Source: Akkermansiaceae bacterium
Lineage (GTDB): Bacteria; Verrucomicrobiota; Verrucomicrobiia; Verrucomicrobiales; Akkermansiaceae
DNA length: 64,000 nt
Direction of reading: 5' to 3'
Assembly (NCBI GenBank): GCA_024233135.1
Contig: JACKPZ010000017.1
Coordinates: forward strand, 30,825-94,824
Each line of letters begins with the position of its first letter. The first letter of the stretch is position 1. Of this stretch, positions 16,860 through 26,665 are shown piece by piece. The notes beneath the pieces are model-generated. The model saw only the letters and a list, made by a program, of their open reading frames with translations, did not search any database and was not told the DNA's origin. The position numbers and the translations under genes are program-made.

Positions 16860-18117
16860 GGCCGTGATGATCGATTGGAACTTCATGACGGTGGTGATCG
16901 TGATCGCGCTGTTCCTGCTTTGGAAGCTGGAACTCGTCGCCACCCTGTTGAACCTGAAGGCGTTTCCCTCGCGGGTTCCTCCGGAACTGGACGGGCTGAT
17001 GGACGAGGAGAAACTCGACCGCGCCCGCGAATACATCGTGGCGAACGCACGGTCGCGGATCGTGCAGGACACCGTCTCGCTCGTCGCCCTGCTGGTATTC
17101 TGGTTTCTCGGCGGCTTTGAGTGGCTCGATGGTTTCGCCCGCTCCCTCGCGATCTCGGAAACCTGGGCCGGCTTGGTGTTTCTGAGCGCCATCTTCCTCG
17201 CGAAGTTCCTGCTCGGCCTGCCCTTCGAGATCCACCACACCTTCGGGACCGAGAAACGCTTCGGCTTCAACCGCACCACGCCGGGCACCTATGTGGCGGA
17301 CCAGGTGAAGAGCCTGCTGCTGATGGCCCTGCTCGGCCTGCCGCTGGCCGCGGCGGTGCTGTGGATCTTCCGCAACGTGCCGAACGCCTGGCTGTGGGCG
17401 TGGTTGTTGTTCACCGCGGTGCAACTGCTGCTCACCTATCTCGCGCCGTCGCTGATCCTGCCTTTGTTCAACAAGTTCACGCCGATGGAGGACGGCGACC
17501 TGAAACGCGACATCGAGAAACTCGGAGAGCGCTGCGGGTTTCCGCTCGACGAGGTGTTCGTGATGGATGGTTCGAAGCGCTCCAGCAAGGCGAACGCCTT
17601 CTTCACCGGCCTCGGCAAGCGCAAGAAAATCGCACTCTACGACACGCTCGTCGAGAAATGCAGCACGCCCGAACTGCTCGGCGTGCTCGCGCATGAGATC
17701 GGCCACTTCCGCCGCGGGCACATCAAACAACGCCTCGCCGCCGGCGTGATCCAGACGGGCGTGATGTTCTATCTCCTCGGTCTGGCGGTTTCGCCGGACG
17801 GGGTCTTCGCGCGCACCTTGTTCGACGCGTTCGGGGTGAAAGACGTCAGCCCGCACGTCGGCCTCGTGCTCTTCGCCATCCTGATGGAACCGGTGGGCAC
17901 CATTCTCGGCGTGATCCTAAACGCGTGGTCGCGCAAGCATGAGTTCGAGGCGGATGCCTACGCCCGCGAGGCCACCGGCGAGGCGAAACCGCTCGCCGAC
18001 GCGCTGCGCAACATGACCGTCGATCACTTGTCGCATCCGGCTCCGGGGAAACTCCGCGTCTGGCTGGACTACTCGCATCCGCCGCTCATCGAACGGCTGC
18101 GGGCCTTGCGCGGATGA
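16858..18117 (+). CDS. M48-family membrane metallopeptidase (Ste24/CAAX-type)
   Basis: A 419-residue integral membrane zinc protease. It has several N-terminal membrane segments, the zinc motif HEIGH at residues 279-283 and the third ligand in EFEAD at ~362. The segment FEIHHTFGTEKRFGFNRTT is characteristic of the Ste24 branch, whose members cleave membrane-associated peptides. The first ATG (16858) and a second at 16867 are both possible. It runs divergently from the lipoprotein gene with overlapping start codons. Bacterial Ste24-like enzymes are thought to act in membrane protein quality control. Confidence 0.9.
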   Translation: MAVMIDWNFMTVVIVIALFLLWKLELVATLLNLKAFPSRVPPELDGLMDEEKLDRAREYIVANARSRIVQDTVSLVALLVFWFLGGFEWLDGFARSLAISETWAGLVFLSAIFLAKFLLGLPFEIHHTFGTEKRFGFNRTTPGTYVADQVKSLLLMALLGLPLAAAVLWIFRNVPNAWLWAWLLFTAVQLLLTYLAPSLILPLFNKFTPMEDGDLKRDIEKLGERCGFPLDEVFVMDGSKRSSKANAFFTGLGKRKKIALYDTLVEKCSTPELLGVLAHEIGHFRRGHIKQRLAAGVIQTGVMFYLLGLAVSPDGVFARTLFDAFGVKDVSPHVGLVLFAILMEPVGTILGVILNAWSRKHEFEADAYAREATGEAKPLADALRNMTVDHLSHPAPGKLRVWLDYSHPPLIERLRALRG

Positions 18118-18126
18118 CGCGTTTTG

Positions 18127-19416
18127 TCAGTCCCACAAGGCGGCTTTCGCTTCGTTGACCACCGCGTCCGCCGCATCTCCCTCCACCCACGAGGCGAGGG
18201 TGACCTCCTTGTTTCCGGCGAGCAGGGTGATGCGTTTCATCGGCTTGCCGTTCGAGTGGCCGCTTCCTGACGAACGCAGCGCCTTCACATCGCCACGCGG
18301 CCAGGTTTGTTCGGAGAGAACGAGGCCGCGGCGGTACTTCCGCAGGGCCACGGTGGTCGAGTCGCCTTCGAGTTTCCGCTCGATCCGCCGCGTGCGCAAC
18401 AGGTGGGTCGTCAGCCACAGGCCGCCCGCGGCCATGACCGTACTGAACAAGATCCAGATACCGCGGAAACCCTGGCTGAGAAGGTCGAAGACAAAATCGA
18501 AGATCCGCACGAAAACCGGAGCATTCTTGTCCGGCGCGGGGAAATCTCCACCGTCGATCACGAAGATACCGATGCACACGAATGCGACGCCCATGATCGT
18601 CAGAATCACCGCCAGCGGCCACAGGTGCTTGCGGGCCGTGGGCAGGGTGACGGAAAACGCACGTTTGCTCGGAATGCGGGCCTCCTCTTCGTCGCGTTCG
18701 TCCGCCACCGCCGCGCGGCGCGCCGGTTGTTCACCAAGCAGAACGCGGCGGAGGTCGGCCGTGAGCCAGCCTTTTTCCTCGGCCCGCAACATCGTTCCGA
18801 ATTTGAGCTTCTCCCCGCCTTTCCCGATGCGGATGCCGTAGACGGGATTGTCGTTGCTCGAGTAAAACTCCTCGGCGACCACCTGGCGGACGCCATCGCG
18901 GCGGATCCGCGTGTGCCGCATCCAGCCGAAGAGCCGGCGCGAGAGGATCAACTCGTCGCCGGTGACTCGCAGGCGCGCCTGCTCCCATTTCGAGCGCACG
19001 GCGAAGAACAGCATGCCGATGCCGATGACCCAGAAGACTCCGAAGAAGAGGAAGAGAATCGGATAGAGGAACCATGGCGGGCTTTTCGATCCACCACCGG
19101 AATCACCTAACAACAAGGTGAAAAGAAATCCGGACGAAACGGCGGCGGTGATCGCCGTCCACAACAATCCGAACAACAGGAAGCCTCCGAAATTTCCGCC
19201 CGCCGGCAGATACCAAACGATCGAGCCGTCCGGCTTGTCCTCGCGGCGGATGCGGTTGTCCGCGGGCGGCCGGTCCGCCCAACCGCGCGGCGGCCCGCTC
19301 TGCGAGAAAACCCATTCACGCGCGACGTCTTCGTGTCCGCATTCCGGACAACGGAGCACCTCGTGCGGCTCCGGCTTCGTTCCACCGGGTTCGGACCCGC
19401 ATTCGGGACAATGCAT
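18127..19416 (-). CDS. Zinc-ribbon membrane protein, unknown function
   Basis: A protein of about 429 residues. It opens with a zinc ribbon made of two CPECG motifs (MHCPECGSEPGG and LRCPECGHEDVA). Paired membrane helices follow (FGGFLLFGLLWTAITAAVSSGF and ILFLFFGVFWVIGIGMLFFAV), then a soluble beta-rich domain (RLRVTGDELILSRRLFGW) and a second membrane pair (LAVILTIMGVAFVCIGIFVI; GIWILFSTVMAAGGLWL). I start at ATG 19416, where the zinc ribbon begins and a weak GGGAA lies upstream; an ATG at 19482 would add 22 residues. The gene ends nine bases from the convergent protease gene. No function can be assigned. Confidence 0.65.
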   Translation of the reverse strand: MHCPECGSEPGGTKPEPHEVLRCPECGHEDVAREWVFSQSGPPRGWADRPPADNRIRREDKPDGSIVWYLPAGGNFGGFLLFGLLWTAITAAVSSGFLFTLLLGDSGGGSKSPPWFLYPILFLFFGVFWVIGIGMLFFAVRSKWEQARLRVTGDELILSRRLFGWMRHTRIRRDGVRQVVAEEFYSSNDNPVYGIRIGKGGEKLKFGTMLRAEEKGWLTADLRRVLLGEQPARRAAVADERDEEEARIPSKRAFSVTLPTARKHLWPLAVILTIMGVAFVCIGIFVIDGGDFPAPDKNAPVFVRIFDFVFDLLSQGFRGIWILFSTVMAAGGLWLTTHLLRTRRIERKLEGDSTTVALRKYRRGLVLSEQTWPRGDVKALRSSGSGHSNGKPMKRITLLAGNKEVTLASWVEGDAADAVVNEAKAALWD

Positions 19417-19578
19417 GTTTCCCGAATCGAAGGCCCGCTGGACCATCCGGGTTTCCATCCTGCCGACGACCTTCTTGAACATGCTACGGCCACCGAATAG
19501 GCGGCGACGGCGCCGGCGACAACCCGAAAGCCACGCTTCCCGCTTGGCAAGCCGCGGACCGTCCGCCAGTTTGGCCGC

Positions 19579-20568
19579 ATGTTCGACACCGCACGATACG
19601 ACGGCCGCATGCCCTATCGGCGTTGCGGCGATTCCGGCCTGTTCCTCCCCGAAATCTCCCTCGGCTGCTGGCACAATTTCGGAGCGGTCGATGACTTCGA
19701 GGAATGCCGCCGCATCCTGCGCCGCGCCTTCGACCGCGGGGTGACCCACTTCGATCTTGCCAACAACTACGGCCCGCCGCCGGGCAGCGCGGAGGAAAAC
19801 GTCGGCCGCATCCTGATCGACGACTTTGTCTGCCACCGCGACGAACTGGTCATTTCCACCAAGGCCGGCCACGACATGTGGGCGGGCCCCTACGGCGCCA
19901 ACGGCTCGCGCAAGCACCTGCTCGCGTCGCTCGACCAATCGCTCAAGCGCCTGCGCCTCGACTACGTCGATATCTTCTACTCGCACTGCCCGGACCCCGG
20001 CACGCGCCTCGAGGAAACCATGTCCGCGCTCGCCACCGCCGTGCAGAGCGGTCGCGCGCTCTATGCAGGCATCTCGAAATACCCTCTCAAGCGGCTGAAG
20101 AAGGCGGTGAGGATCCTCAAGTCGATGGGCGTGCGCTGCGTCATCTATCAGCCGCCGTATTCGATCCTCCAACGGCAATACGAAGCGCAGGGCATCCTCG
20201 ACTGGCTGCAGGACGAAGGGATCGGCTGCATCGTTTTCAGCCCGCTCGCGCAAGGCATGCTCACACCGAAGTATCTCGATGGAATCCCTGCGGGATCGCG
20301 CGCGGCGCGGCCCGAGGGTTTCCTCCAGGAGGAGCAGGTGCTGGCAGAGCAGGAGAAAATCCGCGCGCTCGGCGATCTCGCCGCGGCTCATGGAACGACG
20401 ATCCACCACATGGCCATCCGCTGGGCTCTGCGCAACGCGAAGGTGACCTCCGCATTGGTCGGCGCGCGCACCGTGGCGCAGCTCAACGACACGCTCGATT
20501 CGCTCGCATCGCCCGCGCCGGATGACGCCCTCTGCGAGGCGATCGACGCGATCTCGCCCGCGGTGTGA
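19579..20568 (+). CDS. Aldo/keto reductase, YghZ-like
   Basis: A 329-residue NADPH-dependent (alpha/beta)8 reductase. The catalytic set is visible: D and Y in FDLANNYGPPPG, K in ISTKAGHDMW and H in YSHCPDPG. The GSAEENVGRIL and MWAGPYGANGSRKHLLAS segments place it in the YghZ/KCNAB branch, whose E. coli member reduces L-glyceraldehyde 3-phosphate and methylglyoxal. The cofactor-binding C-terminus ALVGARTVAQLNDTLDSL is present. It ends three bases from the convergent synthase gene. Confidence 0.88.
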   Translation: MFDTARYDGRMPYRRCGDSGLFLPEISLGCWHNFGAVDDFEECRRILRRAFDRGVTHFDLANNYGPPPGSAEENVGRILIDDFVCHRDELVISTKAGHDMWAGPYGANGSRKHLLASLDQSLKRLRLDYVDIFYSHCPDPGTRLEETMSALATAVQSGRALYAGISKYPLKRLKKAVRILKSMGVRCVIYQPPYSILQRQYEAQGILDWLQDEGIGCIVFSPLAQGMLTPKYLDGIPAGSRAARPEGFLQEEQVLAEQEKIRALGDLAAAHGTTIHHMAIRWALRNAKVTSALVGARTVAQLNDTLDSLASPAPDDALCEAIDAISPAV

Positions 20569-20571
20569 GGC

Positions 20572-21510
20572 TCAGCCGAAGCGTCCGGCGAACGCGCGCA
20601 GAAGCAACTGATAGACCCGCGACCGCGGGATCTTCACGCCGGCTTCCAGCGTTTCCCACGACGCGTCTTTCATGAGCGCGATCGTTTCCCGGCCGATCAT
20701 CGCCGGCAGCGCGGCAGAGACCCGCAGGCGTTTCGATTCCAGCGAACGCGCGTAGACGATGCCCTCGTCCATCCGCGTGGCCGCCAAGCCGAGGAAACGT
20801 TCGCGTGCCTGCATCACCGCGGCGGAATCCGCCGGATCAGCGACGGGGAGATAACAACGACCGCGGGCGAAGTCTTCCGGCAGGTCGCGCAGGATGTTCA
20901 CGAGCTGCAGGCCTTTTCCGAAGTCGATCCCGAGGCGACGGAGAGTGGTGGGTTCGGCGCGGGAAAACCTTTCGCCCATGGTGAGGAAACCGAGGTCCGT
21001 CCAGAACGCTCCGACACAACCTGCCACGCGCCACGTGTAGTCATCGAGTTCCGCATCGTCGGCGAGTGCGACGACCTTCGCGTTTCCTCCGCCTTCGAAA
21101 CGTGTGATGTCGAATCTCTGTCCGCCCGTGATGATCGTGACGACCTCGCGCACAAGCGCCGCCTCGGTGGCGGGAAGTTTCGACAGGTCGCGGAGCAGAT
21201 CCGGCAGCAACTCGATCAATCGCACCTCACCCGGATGCGAGATGCGGCATGCAAGCGCGTCAGGCACGGCGGTGGGCGCGTTGCCGTCGAGAGCGGCGAC
21301 AAATGAATCGAGCGCCGAGAGCCGAATCTCAGCAGGGGCAGCGACATCGGCGATGGTGTCGCTCGCGCGGGCCAGCAGGTAACCATGCGCGGCCGCCCTG
21401 CGCATCATCGCAGGCAGCAGGCGCAGCGAGAGGTAAAACGACCGCGAAACCTCCTTGAGCAATTGTTCCGTGGCCGTCGGGATCACCCTCCCAAACAACC
21501 AGCGGCACAC
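20572..21510 (-). CDS. Squalene/phytoene synthase family protein
   Basis: A trans-isoprenyl diphosphate condensing enzyme of about 312 residues. Family marks are SRSFYLSLRLLP, the first Asp-rich motif ARASDTIADV (a DxxxD form) and the second motif LVNILRDLPEDFARGRCYLP with the NILRDxxED pattern. The product could be squalene, hydroxysqualene or phytoene; sequence alone does not decide and no carotenoid or hopanoid genes flank it. The start is uncertain: GTG at 21510 keeps a short leader before LLKEVSRSF, while GTG 21486 sits directly against a GGGAGG and so is too close to use it. Confidence 0.82.
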   Translation of the reverse strand: MCRWLFGRVIPTATEQLLKEVSRSFYLSLRLLPAMMRRAAAHGYLLARASDTIADVAAPAEIRLSALDSFVAALDGNAPTAVPDALACRISHPGEVRLIELLPDLLRDLSKLPATEAALVREVVTIITGGQRFDITRFEGGGNAKVVALADDAELDDYTWRVAGCVGAFWTDLGFLTMGERFSRAEPTTLRRLGIDFGKGLQLVNILRDLPEDFARGRCYLPVADPADSAAVMQARERFLGLAATRMDEGIVYARSLESKRLRVSAALPAMIGRETIALMKDASWETLEAGVKIPRSRVYQLLLRAFAGRFG

Positions 21511-21586
21511 GGCGGAAGCAAGCGCGCGCCCCCGGAAAGACGGAACTCGGCCTTGCGAATCCCGGGGAGTTGCGCAAGCTGGGAGG

Positions 21587-23230
21587 GTGAACTCAGAGAG
21601 CGGCGAAAACCCTTCCGAAACGGATTCCGACAAGCTGGAGCGCTTGGAACTGGCACTCCGGGCGTCCAACGAAGGGATCTGGGACTGGCGCCCCGGACAG
21701 CGGGAGGTCCACTACTCGCGGCGGGTGCTCGAGTTTCTCGAATGCGGCGGATCCCGCGCCCCGAACCTCTTCCTGCCACCTTACGACAGCATCCACGAGG
21801 AGGACCTTCCGGGTTTCCGCAGGGCCGTCGAGCAGTCGCTCTCCGACGGCGGCCCCGAGAAACTCTCCACCGATGCACGCGTGCGCACCGGCAGCGGCGA
21901 ATGGCGATGGCTGCGCATCCGCGGTGCCGTCGTGCGCGACCGCAACGGCCACGCCGTCCGCATCGCCGGATCGATGATCGACATCAGCCGCCGCAAGGCC
22001 GCCGAGGCGCAGGTGGAGGAAGAACGTTTCCTGTTGAGGCAGTTGATCGACCACGTTCCGGTGCACATCTATTTCAAAGACCACGAGTCGAAGATCGTGA
22101 TGGCGAACAAAGGCATGGCCGAGTGGATGGGCTTCAAGGAAGGCCCGGATCTCGTCGGCAAGCACGACCGCGACTTCTTCGGCGAGGAACACTGGAAACC
22201 GGCGGAGAACGATGAGAAACAAATCCTCGGCACCGGCGAGCCGATCACCGGCCAGCTTGAGGAGGAAACATGGCACGAAGGCGAATCCACCTGGGTGCTC
22301 ACCTCGAAGTTTCCCTGGCGCGACCGCCACGGCCACATCAAGGGCACCTTCGGCGTATCCAGCGACGTGACCAACCTCGTCCGCGCCCAACACGAAGCCA
22401 GCGAACTGGCCACCGAGCTGCAGGTGAAGAACGAGGCCTACGAGGAGGAACTCCACCTCGCCCGCGAGATCCAACAGGCTCTCACCGGCCACGGTTTCCC
22501 CGAACTCGCCAATCCCTGCGCCGCCGCGAAGTTCAGCGCGCGCTACATCCCGATCTCCGGATTGGCCGGGGATTTCTTCGAAGTCATCGAGATCGGACCC
22601 GACCACGCCGGAGTGCTGATCTGCGACGTGATGGGCCATGGCGTGAGATCCGCGCTGATCGTCGCGATGCTGCGCGGATTGTTAGAGAAACAACGGTCCC
22701 AAGCTGCCGACCCCGGCGCCTTCCTCCGCGGGCTCAACGACGGCCTCGCCTCGATCCTCGAACGCGCCGGCACCACCATGTTCGCCACCGCGTTCTACGG
22801 TGTGATCAACCTGCGGAAGGGCACCTTCGACTACGCCTGCGCGGGACACCCGGGCCCGATGATCGAGAGCGGGGGCGAGATCCGGCAACTCGCGAAGGAG
22901 CGCGCGGACAAGGGACCGGGCCTCGGTTTGTTCCGCAACGCCAGCTACCCCACCCTGTCCATGCCTCTCGACAAGGTCCGGCGCATCGTCCTGTTCACCG
23001 ACGGCGTGCTCGAAACCGAGAACATCGAGGGCGAACCGTATTTCGAGACACGCCTGATGGACATCATCGCGAAGAGCAAGGAAACCAGCCTCGATCTGAT
23101 GCTCGACGGCATTCTCGCCAGCGTGCTCGAGTTTTGCGAAACCCCGCATTTCGACGACGATGTCTGCCTGCTCGGCATCGAGATCCAACCCAAGACCGAA
23201 GCCGTCGCCGGAGGATCCGTTTCGTCATGA
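21587..23230 (+). CDS. PAS-PAS-SpoIIE-type serine phosphatase
   Basis: A 547-residue cytoplasmic signalling protein starting at GTG 21587. The first PAS domain (~15-130) ends in a PAC segment (GEWRWLRIRGAVVRDRNGHAVRI). The second (~150-275) begins LIDHVPVHIYFKDHESKIVMANKG. A short helical linker (ELQVKNEAYEEELHLAREIQ) leads to a PP2C/SpoIIE phosphatase domain with metal-binding aspartates in SGLAGDFFEVIEIG and VLICDVMGHGVRS. RsbU-like enzymes dephosphorylate anti-sigma antagonists; the partner genes are not adjacent. The PAS domains presumably sense a ligand. The SDR gene overlaps its stop by four bases. Confidence 0.87.
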   Translation: MNSESGENPSETDSDKLERLELALRASNEGIWDWRPGQREVHYSRRVLEFLECGGSRAPNLFLPPYDSIHEEDLPGFRRAVEQSLSDGGPEKLSTDARVRTGSGEWRWLRIRGAVVRDRNGHAVRIAGSMIDISRRKAAEAQVEEERFLLRQLIDHVPVHIYFKDHESKIVMANKGMAEWMGFKEGPDLVGKHDRDFFGEEHWKPAENDEKQILGTGEPITGQLEEETWHEGESTWVLTSKFPWRDRHGHIKGTFGVSSDVTNLVRAQHEASELATELQVKNEAYEEELHLAREIQQALTGHGFPELANPCAAAKFSARYIPISGLAGDFFEVIEIGPDHAGVLICDVMGHGVRSALIVAMLRGLLEKQRSQAADPGAFLRGLNDGLASILERAGTTMFATAFYGVINLRKGTFDYACAGHPGPMIESGGEIRQLAKERADKGPGLGLFRNASYPTLSMPLDKVRRIVLFTDGVLETENIEGEPYFETRLMDIIAKSKETSLDLMLDGILASVLEFCETPHFDDDVCLLGIEIQPKTEAVAGGSVSS

Positions 23231-23919
23231 ACGCCCCGGTCATCCTCATCACCGGAGCGGCCAAAGGCATCGGGCTGGCGGCGGCGAAGGAACTTTCCAC
23301 GCGTGGTGCGCGGGTGATCGTCTCGGCCCGCGACTTCGGGCGGGCGGAAAAAGCGGCGGCTGGGGTTGGCGCGACGCCTTTGTTGCTCGACGTGACGAAC
23401 GGCCATTCGATTTCCGCCGCGGCGGACGCAATCCGCGGGACCTTCGGCCGGATCGACGTGCTGGTGAACAACGCCGCGATCCTGCTCGATCACTACGCGT
23501 CGATCGAAACGCTGACCCCGGACGTCCTGCGCGAGACCATGGAAACCAACGTCATCGGCACCCTGCGGGTCACCCAGGCGATGCTGCCCCTGCTCCGGGA
23601 ATCGGAGCGGCCGCGGGTGATCAATCTCGCCAGCGGCGCCGGACAACTCGACGGCGAACCGCAGCCATGGGCACCCGCGTATTCGATCAGCAAGACGGCC
23701 GTCAACATGCTCACCCAGCAACTCGCGGTCGGACTGCCCGGCATCACGGTGAACTCGATGTGCCCCGGATGGTGCCGCACGGACATGGGCGGCGCGGAAG
23801 CTCCGCTGACTGCGGAGGAGGGGGCGGACACGCTCGTGTGGCTCGCGCTCGACGCGCTCGACGCGCCGGACTCGCTCAACGGGGCCTTCGTGAAGAAGCG
23901 GGAAGTCATCCCGTGGTGA
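23227..23919 (+). CDS. Short-chain dehydrogenase/reductase, carbonyl reductase-like
   Basis: A 230-residue Rossmann-fold oxidoreductase. It has the nucleotide loop TGAAKGIG, the NNAA motif (LVNNAAIL), a catalytic Ser in LASGAGQL and the active-site pair YSISK (Tyr and Lys). The later segment NSMCPGWCRTDMGG follows the usual PG motif. The classical-SDR layout resembles carbonyl reductase, but the substrate is not predictable. ATGA overlap with the upstream PAS-phosphatase gene indicates coupled translation. Confidence 0.88.
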   Translation: MNAPVILITGAAKGIGLAAAKELSTRGARVIVSARDFGRAEKAAAGVGATPLLLDVTNGHSISAAADAIRGTFGRIDVLVNNAAILLDHYASIETLTPDVLRETMETNVIGTLRVTQAMLPLLRESERPRVINLASGAGQLDGEPQPWAPAYSISKTAVNMLTQQLAVGLPGITVNSMCPGWCRTDMGGAEAPLTAEEGADTLVWLALDALDAPDSLNGAFVKKREVIPW

Positions 23920-23968
23920 GGAAAAACTCCGGCTTGGCGGAATGGATGGGAAACGCTTTTCTCCCCGC

Positions 23969-24841
23969 ATGAAACGACGCCGATTTCTCCAGACCACCGC
24001 CCTCGCCGCCGCCACCCTGCCGTCACCGGCCTTCGCGCTCGGAAAGAGCGACGCCTACCGCAAGAACATCGGCATCCAACTCTACACGCTCCGCAACCAA
24101 CTCGCGAAGGACACGCCGGGCACTTTGAAACAAGTCGCCGCCGCAGGCTACAAACAAGTCGAACTTTACGGATTTCCCGACTGCGACGCGATGATCGAGG
24201 GAGCGAAGGACGCCGGGCTCGCGATCCACTCGTCCCACTTCGCATGGGACTGCGTGGTGAACCCGAAGGACGACAAGTATTCGGATTTCTCGAAGACGCT
24301 CGAAAATGCCGAGAAAACCGGCCTCAAACATCTCGTCATCCCCTATCTCGCGGACGGCAACCGCAAGTCGCTCGACGACTACCGAAAGGTGGCGGATCAC
24401 GCGAACACCTGCGCCGCGATGGCCCGCAAGGCCGGCATCCAGCTCGCCTATCACAACCACAACTTCGAGTTCCAGCCGAAGGAAGATGGCAAATGTGGAT
24501 ATGACATTTTCATCGAGAGGTTCTCGCCGGAGATGATGTTCGAGATCGATGTCTTCTGGGTGAAGGCCGGCGGCAAGGACCCGGCCGAACTGATCCGGAA
24601 GCTCAAGGGCCGCGTCAGCCAGCTCCACCTCAAGGATCTCAAAGGGGACGTGAACACACCCACCTACGGTTCGGTGCCCAACGACGCGTTCCAGGAACTC
24701 GGCGACGGAGTGATCGCGATGGCGCCCGTCCTCGATGCCGCGCTCGCGGCCGGCGTCGAACACTGCCACGTGGAGCAGGACCAGTCGCCGGATCCGCTCG
24801 CGAGCATCCGCCAGAGCATCGGGTTTCTCGGCACGATCTGA
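23969..24841 (+). CDS. Tat-exported sugar phosphate isomerase/epimerase-like protein
   Basis: A 290-residue xylose-isomerase-like TIM barrel protein. The start MKRRRFLQTTALAAATLP is a twin-arginine signal (RRRFLQ) with a hydrophobic core, so the protein is folded before export to the periplasm. The barrel begins NIGIQLYTLRNQL and has metal-site strands with AYHNHNFEF, EIDVFWVKAGG, SQLHLKDLK and HCHVEQDQS. Such exported paralogues are frequent in Planctomycetes and Verrucomicrobia; the substrate is unknown, possibly a sugar or sugar derivative released outside the cell. The ATG at 23969 is chosen because it begins the Tat signal. Confidence 0.85.
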   Translation: MKRRRFLQTTALAAATLPSPAFALGKSDAYRKNIGIQLYTLRNQLAKDTPGTLKQVAAAGYKQVELYGFPDCDAMIEGAKDAGLAIHSSHFAWDCVVNPKDDKYSDFSKTLENAEKTGLKHLVIPYLADGNRKSLDDYRKVADHANTCAAMARKAGIQLAYHNHNFEFQPKEDGKCGYDIFIERFSPEMMFEIDVFWVKAGGKDPAELIRKLKGRVSQLHLKDLKGDVNTPTYGSVPNDAFQELGDGVIAMAPVLDAALAAGVEHCHVEQDQSPDPLASIRQSIGFLGTI

Positions 24842-24903
24842 GGCTGCACCCGAAAGCGCCATTGATTCCGCCGGGCGTCCCTGCACAATGCGCGGCGCCC
24901 CGA

Positions 24904-26553
24904 ATGCTCACCCTCCTCAAGATCCGCAACCTCGCCCTCGTCGACGAACTCGCGTGGGAACTCGGCCCCGGCCTGATCGGCGTCACCGGCGAAACCGGCG
25001 CGGGGAAATCGGTGATCGTCGGCGCACTGAAACTCGTGCTCGGCGAGCGCGCTGAAAAGTCGCTCATCCGCACCGGCGAGGACGCCTGCTCGGTCGAGGC
25101 GGTGTTCGAACTCGCCGATCCGCGCGAGGTCAACGCGGTGCTTGAGGACGGCGGATTGCCAGCCTGTGACGACAACCAGCTCATCGTCCGCCGCGTCGTC
25201 GGCCAATCAGCGAACCGGCAGTTTGTGAACGACTCGCCGGTGACTCTCGCGCTCCTGAAACGCCTCGGCGACCACCTCGTCGACCTCCACGGACCGCACG
25301 ATCACCAGTCGCTGCTTTCGCCCGAACGCCAGCTCGCGATGCTCGACGCCTACGCCGGCGCGGAGGAAACCCATGCGTCGTATCGGAACGCCCACCGCTT
25401 GTGGCGGCAGAAGGCGGCGGAACTGGAGGAACTGCGCAGCGCCGAGGCCGCCAGCGAACAGGAACTGGAACTGCTGCGCCACCAGGTTTCCGAAATCGAC
25501 GACACCAAGATCAATCCCGACGACGAGCAGGAGCTCGAAGACCGCTGGCGTCGCGCGAACAACGCCAGCCGGCTGTTGGAAAACGCAGCGGCCGTCACCA
25601 CCGCGCTCGGCGGCGAGGACGGCATCCTCGACCGGCTCACCGAGCTCCAACGCATCGTCCGCGATCTGGAGAAACTCGATCCTTCGATCCAAGACCGGAT
25701 TTCCTCGCTCGAAGGCGCGGTGCTCGACCTGCGTGAACTCGAAGGTTCGATGGCCGATTACGCGGAGGAACTCGACATCGATCCCGCCGAAGCGGCGGCT
25801 CTCGAGGAGCGGATGAATCTGCTCGAGTCGTTGAAACGGAAATACGGCCCCTCTCTAACGGACGTGATCGAGCGGCGCGAACGCGCGGCCGCGCGGCTCG
25901 ATTCCATCGAGAACCGCGGCGAGAAGCTTGAGGTTCTGGAAAAGGAACTCGGCACCCTCCGCAAGACCGTCGACGAGGCGGGTAAGAAACTCGGCACCCT
26001 CCGCAAGAAAGCGGCGCCGAAGCTCGCCAAGGAGATCGCCGGCCAGTTGAAGGATCTCGGTTTCAAGCAGTCGTCTTTCGAATCGCCGCTTCAAGCGCTG
26101 ATCGAACCCGGCCCCCAAGGCTGCGAGGCGGTTGAGTTTCTCTTCGGCCCCAATCCCGGCGAGCCGCTCCAGCCATTGCGCCAAATCGCGTCGTCCGGCG
26201 AGATCAGCCGCGTGATGCTGGCGGTGAAATCCGCTCTGGCCGATCAAGACGCCACACCGCTGATGGTCTTCGACGAGATCGACGCGAACGTCGGCGGCGA
26301 GGTCGCGCGCGCCGTCGGCCGCAAGATGGCCGCGCTGGGAACCCGCCACCAGGTGGTGGCCATCACCCACTTTCCCCAGGTCGCCGCCACCGCGGCGCAC
26401 CACTTTGTGGTCGAAAAAGAGGTCTCCGGCGGACGCACCCGCTCGCGCTTGTTTCCCGTGGCGGGCGAGACTCGCATTCAGGAACTCGTCCGCATGCTCG
26501 GCGGCGGAGGCGAACAAGCGCGCGCAATGGCGGCGTCGCTGCTGAATGGTTAG
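24904..26553 (+). CDS. recN: DNA repair protein RecN
   Basis: SMC-like ATPase of recombinational double-strand break repair. The 549-residue product has the Walker A GETGAGKS at 29-36, a central coiled coil (~150-380), the signature SSGEISRVMLAVKSAL and the Walker B region PLMVFDEIDANVGGEVA, then AITHFPQVAATA. ATG 24904 precedes MLTLLKIRNLALVDEL, the standard N-terminus. Upstream TTGATT (24863-24868) and CACAAT-like elements could form its promoter. Downstream lies a large inverted repeat at 26666-26739. Confidence 0.96.
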   Translation: MLTLLKIRNLALVDELAWELGPGLIGVTGETGAGKSVIVGALKLVLGERAEKSLIRTGEDACSVEAVFELADPREVNAVLEDGGLPACDDNQLIVRRVVGQSANRQFVNDSPVTLALLKRLGDHLVDLHGPHDHQSLLSPERQLAMLDAYAGAEETHASYRNAHRLWRQKAAELEELRSAEAASEQELELLRHQVSEIDDTKINPDDEQELEDRWRRANNASRLLENAAAVTTALGGEDGILDRLTELQRIVRDLEKLDPSIQDRISSLEGAVLDLRELEGSMADYAEELDIDPAEAAALEERMNLLESLKRKYGPSLTDVIERRERAAARLDSIENRGEKLEVLEKELGTLRKTVDEAGKKLGTLRKKAAPKLAKEIAGQLKDLGFKQSSFESPLQALIEPGPQGCEAVEFLFGPNPGEPLQPLRQIASSGEISRVMLAVKSALADQDATPLMVFDEIDANVGGEVARAVGRKMAALGTRHQVVAITHFPQVAATAAHHFVVEKEVSGGRTRSRLFPVAGETRIQELVRMLGGGGEQARAMAASLLNG

Positions 26554-26665
26554 GAAGTGGATGCCTCAGGCAGCCATGGCGAGGGCCATCGCTCCAGGAA
26601 TGGAGCCACTCAACGTATCCTGCCGCGCATCGTGTTTTGGGATTTTGGCAAGGCGTCGCAGCGAA

